From NCBI GenBank assembly GCA_030323885.1, contig CM059192.1, forward strand, positions 1,185,001 through 1,249,000: DNA of 64,000 bases, written 5' to 3'. The notes beneath the pieces were generated by a model. The model did no database searches, was not told the origin of the DNA, and worked only from the letters and a program-made list of their open reading frames with translations. A program made the position numbers and the translations under genes. Positions 56,290 through 64,000 of this stretch are shown here, piece by piece (position 1 is the stretch's first letter; each line of letters starts with the position of its first letter). Source of the DNA: Branchipolynoe longqiensis (Eukaryota; Annelida; Polychaeta; Phyllodocida; Polynoidae).

Positions 56290-57480
56290 GAGGGTGGACC
56301 CGAAATAAATCAGTATGATCCAGATTCCAACGTGTACGGATCAGTCATTACAAGAACACTATATGGTGTCAGATACGAATAGTGATGCAGCAAATAAACT
56401 TAACACACACTTCACCATGGTAGGGAAAGAATTATCACACAAATTCACAAGAAACTGGGAAAACAAATCAGACAATATCCAAGATGAAATCACCACCTGT
56501 AAACCCGACTTAAAAGAGATAACAAAATTAATAAACGACATAGACACAAGAAAACCAAGTGAAATAGATGGGATCCCCACAAAAATACTGAAGGAGGCAT
56601 TTCAAGCCATCCCATATACCATGGTGGACCTGTTCAACATCTCCTTTGAAAAGGGGCACTTTATCACAGCCTGGAAAATGGCAACCATCACCTCCATCTA
56701 CAAAAGTGGTGATAAGGGGAACATGGGGAACTATAGACCAATATCAATTTTGCAAGCACCAGGCAAGTTAATTGAAAAAGTATTCCACAGGCACATACAA
56801 CTGCACCCCACCTATGACATACACAAAAGAACTAAAGTAATGTTATTAGAAACAGAAGAATAATCCATCTAAAAACCCTAGCGTATGGATAAAGTTGAGA
56901 CAATAAACATCTAATCCAACCACTAAGGAACACCAGAGCAAACAATGCACCACTACTAAGGCAGACCAGAAGCCAAATCAAAGCTCACGAAAGAAGCCCA
57001 CTGGAAATGGCTGCCAAAGTATGGAACGCACAAACGGTAAAGGAAGACAAATTCCTGACCTAAAAACATACAAAAAATATCTGTGCAAAATAAAACCAGG
57101 AAACCCTCTCTAAGCTGTTCCACAAGGGGGCATGTGATATATCACAGCCCACCAGCTGGACAGCCCATGAGAGGTAACCCCCTGCCAGAAAACAGCCAGA
57201 TAACATCAAATCCAAACATAAACCAAGTACATATTACATACAAGCCTATAATATGTAAATAGAGTAGGCTAGTCTAGAATTAAGTGTAGGAAAAAATAAG
57301 AAGAGGAAGACTCTTACCAAGAAAATCCAAAAAAACTAACATAGATCACTAACCACAAACCATAATCTAAAGAAACACAGACCGATAATTGCCTAGCATT
57401 GAAAACAAGCTCGATCATCCGAGCTTATATTCTATGGACAGCATAAACATCCCATCAAAAACAAACAAAAATGAAGGGCA
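56290..57480 (+). pseudogene. LINE-2 copy with internal RT deletion
   Basis: The ORF at 56315-56863 shows the start of a non-LTR reverse transcriptase (DTRKPSEIDGIPTKILKEAF, TAWKMATITSIYKSGDKGN, NYRPISILQAPGKLIEKVFH). After HRHIQ it jumps directly to LHPTYDIHKRTKVMLLE, which in a full protein lies hundreds of residues later, so the palm, including the catalytic motifs, is deleted in frame. The rest is decayed but aligns with 12138-13140, including the hairpin at 57407-57426 and the A/C-rich end near 57470. Confidence 0.85.
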
Positions 57481-57785
57481 AGTTAATCAAAACAGGCATA
57501 TCACCCAAATAGTCATCTCAATAAATCAGTGAAATTATCAATCAAATGAGCATCAATAATCAAGGTAGATCCCGGTACTCAAGTACAATAGCGAAAATAA
57601 CATAATGAATCAACCATGTTTTCCATATTGTGGAATGTGCTTACAATGGGAGTTTTTCAATCAACTTCGACTTCATAGCCGCTTTATAAAATAAGTCTGC
57701 TTGTCTTGTTCCATGTGATCCATTGATATCATGATTGTACATGTTATTTGTAACATGGGTAATTCCTGGGCGGTGACAGGGGTGG
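57480..57785. other. Unannotated stretch
   Basis: AT-rich, no recognised features or supported ORF. Confidence 0.5.
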
Positions 57786-58045
57786 ACCAGGGCCGCGTAC
57801 AGGGTACGCCAGTGAGACGTCTCTGGGAAATCCCTGACGTCACGCTAGTCTGAACGGTAAAAGCAGTCTGTCACCTCGAAAATGGCCGCCCCCTTAGGTG
57901 GCAGCCATTTTGCAATGTAAAAGAAGCGCTCTGATTGGCTGAAACCAGAATATGGTGGCCATTTTTGAGGCGCTTTTTGTCTCCTGTCTGAAATGGGAGG
58001 CGTAGCTGAGACATCTCCGAGGCGTACCCTGAATGCGGCCCAGGT
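57786..58045. mobile_element. MITE with CTGGGCCGC ends, complete copy B (260 bp)
   Basis: The left end CCAGGGCCGCGTACAGGGTA is mirrored at the right by GTACCCTGAATGCGGCCCAGG. An inner pair, AATGGCCGCC and GGCAGCCATTTTG, is also inverted. Copies A (1-117) and a fragment (2628-2672) belong here. Confidence 0.7.
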
Positions 58046-59240
58046 AAGGACAGTACGAGTGGCGCCCCTACCGTCATCCACCATGAACTAACCCACACAG
58101 CGGTGGACGGGCTGCGGTGGTGCCGCCTGGAGGAACTTGGGGACCTAAGCGTGCCAATTGAACGCTGACTTGACTTGATTTGATGGGGGTTCGTAACCTG
58201 TCGGTTACAGGCTGCAGAACTGCAGCATTATAAACGGCACCGATAAATCGGTCCGTTTTGTGGCTGAAGGGTAGACTTCTGAGTGGGGGGGGGGGTTGTA
58301 GAAGTAGGAAGTACTTGACTATGATAACGACAAATCATTGAAGCGCTACCGGATCTCGAGCACTCTGATTTCGCTGGTTCTCTTCCAGGAGGAGCCGTTA
58401 CGCTTTCCAGCCACTCGGTCACGTGACCACTGCCCACCAACTTCAAACTCACAACTGTCGCAGCCGCCGTCATCAAAACACCACCCACCTTTCTTCACCC
58501 ACCCACCTACCCACACCGCAAGCAAAAGACTCTTTGGTGGGGTTGAGGGTTCAAGTCCAGCCTGGTGGTCCATTGAGCAGTATGAGTAAAGATGAGCAAT
58601 TGACGAGCGATTCTGGTAATGAGTACACCAACATACAATCATGACCCCTTCAGACTGATTAATTCGATAAACCATTATGTACCAACCTCGTCTCCGCCTT
58701 GGTGAATTATAGCAGAATAGATATCTATACCAGAAGAGGCGTATGTTGAGGTTAGTGTTAGACATACACAGTGTGCTCTGCTACTTATACATTACACACA
58801 TAGCGAGGTACAATCTATATATTTATAATACCAAATGGTGGGTAAGTCTTAAGGCCATTCTGATCACTACTCCTCTGTTAATCGGCGCTGCCAATTCGCA
58901 TCATCATACTCCACTGATGCTTCGCTATGTATGGGTTGGTAATAGCATGTATCTGTGTGCCTACCGTACACCTTTCATATTAATTTTGAATGTTTTTACT
59001 AACTTTGATCACTTCACCACTGAAGTGGCATCCAATTTGAGTCACATAACCGTGAATGTTGTTAACTCCGCCATTAGATGGTACCAGCGATATGGTTTAC
59101 TGCTTAATGGTACAGATGGTTTCCACCAGATGGCAGCACTATATTGAAACAGCACATTGCACAAGTCTGGAATATAGCAGAGAACGTAGATATACACATG
59201 GTCTCTGAATATAATCAGAGACCATCAATATATATAATGA
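58046..59240. other. Unannotated stretch
   Basis: Mostly unique-looking sequence with a G-run at 58286 and short ORFs (largest 139 and 134 codons) lacking recognisable features. Confidence 0.45.
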
Positions 59241-59243
59241 TGG

Positions 59244-59598
59244 TTAAAGCTGCATAGTCCGATGAAATATCAAATTTTCAAAACAAACCAATGTTCTGGA
59301 TTTGATTTTACATATCTAACTTAGATACTGATGCACTTAAAAAGCATTTGTTTCTGCGTAGAAGGCAATACTGAGTCAATTTAACAAAACCTGTTACTGC
59401 AGAAGTCTATGGGGTCAGAGTTTTGGAAAGTTTGCCAAAACTAATTTTCCATGTTTGCACTCAAAATATCTCAAAAGTTTACCATTTAAAATAATAGTAA
59501 CTTTGAAGTAATGTAAAGTAGATACTAGTGATCGATCTAATATATTTATCTCAGAAAAAAATACAGAAATTCAAGACCATCGGACTATGCAACTTTAA
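59244..59598 (+). mobile_element. TTAA-type MITE, full length
   Basis: From TTAAAGCTGCATAGTCCGAT to ATCGGACTATGCAACTTTAA, 355 bp, nearly identical to 22106-22460, so a recent family. 59600-60060 beyond holds no recognised feature. Confidence 0.85.
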
Positions 59599-60063
59599 AC
59601 ACAAGATTGGTCCAGGGATTGACGCGAAGCCTAGCTTTGACCAGTGCACAGCACGTGTTGAAGCTAGTGTGACTATAAATAGTGCAGACTTAGAGCGTTA
59701 TCAGCAGCGTCATCAATACTGTCCTCATCACCATATTAGGCGCAATCACGTGTCAGTTCAATAGATCAAGAACCCATACATGTGGGGCAGGAGGCCGGAC
59801 GCGGTTAGTGTGGTGGGGACCCGCTCGGGGCGCCACCAGCCACAATCAGTGAATCATATGCAGTGTGAATAGAAATGTTGGTGGATCTTTAGTTAGTTTA
59901 AATTTAATTTATATTCATGTAAAAATCTTATATATGATATGTAATTACATATGGATATGTATAACATATTATGCTAGTATATAAATACGGAAGAGAATTG
60001 TTCTAATTATTGATATTGATTGAGATTCCTGATATTGTTGATACCACCGATTATTATACTCCA

Positions 60064-61172
60064 TAAGACCGGGCTATGGCAGCTACTGAGGAAGTATGGA
60101 TGCCCAGAGAAGTTCACAACTATGAACGAGGCTCTACATATGGGAATGATGGCGAATGGTAGTGTTGGAGGGGAAGTCTCGGAATCGTTTGGGTTTACCA
60201 ATGGGGTCAAGCAAGGTTGTGTACTGGCCCCCACACTCTTCTCCATCTTCCTATCAGCAATGCTCGATGAGGCTTTCCGAGGCATGGGGGATGGCTTCTA
60301 TATACAGTCCAGACAGAGCGCTGACCTAGTCAATGTAGCAAAGGCAGGTTCAGAGTGAAGATCAAGATACTCGGATACTGTGAGGAGCTGTCGTGCAGAT
60401 GACAGGGCATGGTTGCCACTCTGTGATGCGATCAGAAAATAGTGGCGCTTTCTTCGATGCATAACGAAGTTTGGCTGAAGATTCACATCAAGAAGACATA
60501 GGTGCTGTACCAACCCCTCTACAAGAACCGACTGAGGAGGATTATTGGTGACGGAAACGATGAACTTGTTCCAGAATTCCCTACTGGACAGACTTTATAA
60601 GTGATGGATGCATTGATGAAATATAGAGGATGATGGCCAAGGCTAGCGCATGTTTTCGGGACTAGCAAAGATCTGAACAAACACCATCTGTCCATGCGGG
60701 TCAAAGGCAAGATCTACCATGCAATCGTGCTATCCACCCTACTATACAGAGCTGAGGCCTGGACAGTGTACAGACGACAGGTGAAAAAGCTGCATGCCTT
60801 CATGCTGCGGCATCTGCGTTCCATCATTAGGCTAACCTGGAAGGACAAAGTGACAAATAAGGAAATACTCGAACAGACAGGGCTGCCCTCTTTGAAAGAT
60901 CTTCTGATCAAAAAGAATTTTCAGTGGACTGGACACCTCATGGGGATGTCATCAGACAGGCTACCAAAGCAGATCCTCTACTCTCAACTGTCTTCTGGTT
61001 ACAGAAAGAGAGGTTGCCCTCGTCTCCAGTTCAAGGATACCATCAAGAGAAACCTGAAGCTGACAGACATTAAGACCGACTCATGGACATCACTCTCACA
61101 GCACAGAGCTAAATGGAGAGCAGCAGTCAAGTAATGAAAGCAGTCTTTGTTGCATCGTGACCGACAGCATGA
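60064..61172 (+). pseudogene. LINE-1-type (this window) copy with indel-dense centre
   Basis: The left part (60064-60358) encodes TGLWQLLRKYGCPEKFTT and GVKQGCVLAPTLFSIFL in frame. The right part (60694-61134) encodes RVKGKIYHAIVLSTLLYRAEAWTVYRRQ on to RAKWRAAVK and a stop. The middle 60360-60690 aligns with 25380-25770 but has many small deletions. The 3' end has GACCGACAGC and a short GATGATGA tail. Confidence 0.88.
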
Positions 61173-61970
61173 CGATGATGAGCCTATGTGGCAACAGCAG
61201 GTTTCCTAAAAAAAAAAATGTCAGAATGACCAAATGTTTGACGCCTAATAGCTGATGATAAAACTCAATGTGCTCTAGAGGCATCATTAAATAAAACAAA
61301 TTTTCCTTTGTGTACATGTGTGCACACATACATATATAGAACTATGTACATGTATGTGTAAAAATGGGTCCAGCGCGGTTGTGGGTGGATGGTGGCGCCA
61401 CTGGTACAGTTTCGTAAGTTGGAGGAAAGGTGTAGATAATAGATTTACCTTCCACCCATTTATACTCCCATAATAGATCATACACCATATATATTTACAC
61501 TTGAGTGATGACTTTCTCCAAGATCACAAAGATAAGGCCGCAGAGGATTTATTACCAGTGAACTACAGACAATAAAACATGAATAAAGGGAGGGTGGGGA
61601 GACCATGTGTGACATCTTTCTATTTTTTGTAGCTAATTGGGTTTTATTCATGTGAATCTCCTTCCTCGGTGCCATGGCATTGGTCTTCTCGTCGAAACTG
61701 GTCCAGTTATTTGGACAAATTTATGATTGTTTGTATTTTAAAGAATATTTAAAATGTCAAGGTGTATAGAATATGGCCGATATAATGGTGGACGTGGTAT
61801 GTGACCTAGCAACCTGCAAGGTAACTAGTAAGCGGGTGCGCATTGGGTTTGCATTTGCATATGACCTAGAAATGGCATCACGTCACCAAGCAACCGAGAG
61901 TATGACGTATGTAAGCAGTTGGGACAATTGGTCGTAATGCTCGCATTGCGTTTGATTCGTGGCGGGGAAG
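61173..61970. other. Unannotated stretch
   Basis: Unique-looking sequence with short ORFs only, an A-run at 61210, and CATATATA words near 61330. Composition turns GC-rich after about 61970. Confidence 0.5.
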
Positions 61971-62039
61971 GAGGACCCCCCCCCCTTCCTCTCCTTCATC
62001 CCTCCCTCGACCGTTGCACCATTACATAACCCCCCCCCC

Positions 62040-62110
62040 TCTCCCGGCCCTTATAACCGGCCGCCCTAGCTGCTCCTAGCCACTCGCCTTTCATCACCCT
62101 CCAGGCCCGG
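62040..62110 (+). promoter_or_regulatory. Possible TATA region before the gag-like frame
   Basis: CCGGCCCTTATAACCGG lies about 205 bp upstream of the first ATG, in GC-rich DNA. It could be the promoter or LTR-type start of the element. Weak evidence. Confidence 0.3.
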
Positions 62111-62253
62111 ACCATATTTTCTGTTTTGGCACCTTTCACACGCGGGCCGTCACGCTGCCCCTCACGCGATACACCTCACGCACCTCACACGACGCCGCCC
62201 GCCTCACGCCACATCGCCCACCGGGCCCACTATCACCCGCACACTCAATCGTC

Positions 62254-63180
62254 ATGCCAGCCGGCGCACGCCCCCGGGGCCGCCCCCCGGGCCGCCGCGA
62301 GTCGCGCCGAGGCCGGAGCGCCTCGGCCGCCTCACAGGATGCCGCCTCCGCGACCTCCGCCACCCCCAGCCTCCAGTCGGAGGCCACCTCATGGGCGAGC
62401 GCCGTGGATGCCCGGATGGACGCCCAGGCCGCTGCGATGCAGTCCCAGGCCGGCGCCATCGACCACCTCATGGCCCTGGTCGAGTCTTTCACCCTCGCTC
62501 CACCTCGGGCCTCGGCACGTCTGGAGCCGGCCGCCCTGCCTCCGCCTCGGGCCCCGGCCGCCCCCTCCATAGCCGAACGCTTAGCAGAGATGCTGCAGGA
62601 GCTCGCCGCCGGGACGGGAGGGGGTGCCCCCACCACGCACCCTCGCCTCCTCTCCGCCTCTCCGACGCCGGTACGCCACGCAGCAAGCCGCCTCCGCCGC
62701 GCCCCAGCCTGCCTCCATTCACCCGCCCCCGGACCGCTCCCCTGCCTCCGCGGCCGACGCAGTCAGGGAGATCCTGGAATCCGCCGAGGCGCAGGGAAGC
62801 GGACGCCGAAAAGGTATTCCCCCAGGTTATCTTTTCCCCCACGATCTCATTGAGACGGGACCCGAGGGGAAGGCTGTAAAGCGAGGAGAGGTGACCATGG
62901 AGGAATATAACCTCGCCCTCCGCATGCTTGAGACCCACCCCTCCTTCCCCACCGACGGCCTCCCCGGCCTACTACACCACAACATGACCGTCCTCCGAGA
63001 CGCCGTCACACATCCCTGGCCGACCGTCCGCCGATATTCTGAGACCATATTTGCTTGGATTGCCGATGGCCGCCCACGGAGGGCTGGCGCGACCCTGTCG
63101 CCATCAACACTGTGCGCATGGACGTAATCACCGCCCCCGCGACTGCCTCCGGGAGCGGCGCCAGGGCTCTCCCCCCCCCC
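62254..63180 (+). pseudogene. Gag-like frame of a retroelement, frameshifted
   Basis: The first frame (62254 to about 62640) starts MPAGARPRGRPPGRRESRRG and has a helix-prone stretch (VDARMDAQAAAMQSQAGAID). The next frame (to about 63080) has AVREILESAEAQG, GYLFPHDLIETGPEGKAVKR and YSETIFAWIADGRPR. A third frame then gives DPVAINTVRMDVITAPA. These blocks resemble gag-type proteins of invertebrate retroelements; I cannot name the family. At least two frame shifts separate them, so it is broken or mis-sequenced. Codon use is extremely GC-rich, unlike the rest of the window. Confidence 0.5.
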
Positions 63181-64000
63181 CACCCGTGCCCGCCCCACCC
63201 CCACCCCCACACACTCCCGCCCCACCAGCGCCGACCCACGCACACCCTACACCCGAGAGGCATACGGGATACCCTGCCCCGCGTGGAACAGAGATCCCGC
63301 CTCATGCGACCTCGCCCCCCCCCGGTGAGGCCCACGGCGACCAGGGCGCGAGGAGGAGGCACGCATGCGCATACTGTGCGAACGTGCGCCGCATCCTCAC
63401 GGTCCCAATCCAGCGAGGGCGGTTCTGCTATAAGCGAAAGCGCACTCCGGGGACGCAAGCGCCTCAGGCCGCCCCGCATCACCGCCCCCGATTTTTAGGG
63501 GCCCGTCGGTCGGGGCGACGGCGGCCCACCACCCCCGCAACACACCCCACACACGCTGGTAAACAGACAGACAGTCTGGGCTATCAGCCGATAGACGCCC
63601 ACCCCCGATAACACACACCGCCCTGCTATGAGAAACGGCCACCCAACACCCGACACCGCCACCACCCTCAGATCTCAGGCCGACACCGACCGCCCGCCAA
63701 CACCCGATACCACCCCCCACTATGCCCTCGCCGCCCGCCACCCTGCCGCCCGCCACCCTGCCGCCCTCACATCTCATACCGAAAACACCGCCCCCGCCAA
63801 CCGTCTTCCCTCTCATCTTCCCGCTCCCGCCAGCCGCCGCCACCCTCACCCCCGCGCCCACCCCCGCACCCGCACCCGCACCCCCGCACCCGCACCCGCA
63901 CCCGCACCAGCCGCGTCAACCGCCCCCCTCCCCCCGGCCCAGGCGACACTGCATACATTGACCGCCTTCCCGGCTTCCGCCCCCCCCCGCACCCGCCCCC
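63181..64000 (+). repeat. C-rich low-complexity end of window
   Basis: CCACCC, CGCACC and CACCCC words with a short ACCCGC tandem near 63855-63905. ORFs in all frames are proline- or arginine-rich artefacts. Confidence 0.7.

Noticed and set aside
62136..63482. Long Arg/Ala/Gly-rich minus ORFs in the GC-rich end
   Set aside because: Stop codons are rare in such GC-rich DNA; composition explains them.

Overview
This is a eukaryotic nuclear window, almost certainly from a marine invertebrate animal. It has spliced genes, tRNA-derived SINEs, LINE, Harbinger and tyrosine-recombinase retrotransposon remains, many MITE-like inverted-repeat elements and kilobases of satellite DNA. The one clear host gene is a 376-residue cytoplasmic-type actin on the minus strand. 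Its sequence would fit a non-vertebrate deuterostome or a lophotrochozoan; the species cannot be resolved from the sequence alone. Two runs of exactly 500 N (27766-28265, 50019-50518) are scaffold gaps.

Layout. 1-2.4 kb: MITE fragments. 2.4-9.4 kb: the actin gene, read right to left. CArG boxes, a TATA box and an initiator near 9.2-9.3 kb precede a predicted noncoding exon at 9118-9166, a 4.2-kb first intron full of nested MITEs, and three coding exons. 10.9-14.3 kb: a stack of nested insertions, including a LINE 3' end between 181-bp direct repeats. 14.6-18.4 kb: a 30-bp minisatellite of about 128 units; 18.7-19.8 kb: a 25-bp satellite. 19.8-27.6 kb: SINEs, a 206-bp tandem repeat, MITEs, a LINE with a mutated reverse transcriptase, and C-rich and CA-rich simple sequence. 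28.3-31.9 kb: a two-gene PIF/Harbinger transposon (DDE transposase on minus, DNA-binding partner on plus). 32-37.8 kb: MITEs, a foldback element, SINEs, and a LINE fragment interrupted by a 297-bp TG...CA unit carrying a tRNA-Gln-like sequence. 37.9-48.3 kb: tandem repeats with SINE, LINE and MITE insertions. 50.5-56.2 kb: a near-complete tyrosine-recombinase retrotransposon with split direct repeats and gag, RT-RNase H and recombinase ORFs. 56.3-61.2 kb: two decayed LINE copies and MITEs. 62.1-64 kb: an abruptly GC-rich segment with a broken gag-like reading frame.

Apart from actin, nearly every protein-like reading frame belongs to a mobile element or is a by-product of a tandem repeat whose unit length is a multiple of three. 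The most unusual signals are the tRNA-bearing LTR-like unit, the intact split-repeat architecture, the long target duplication checked against a single-copy relative of the site, compensatory changes in a hairpin shared by LINE 3' ends, and two far-apart MITEs that carry the same embedded SINE tail.
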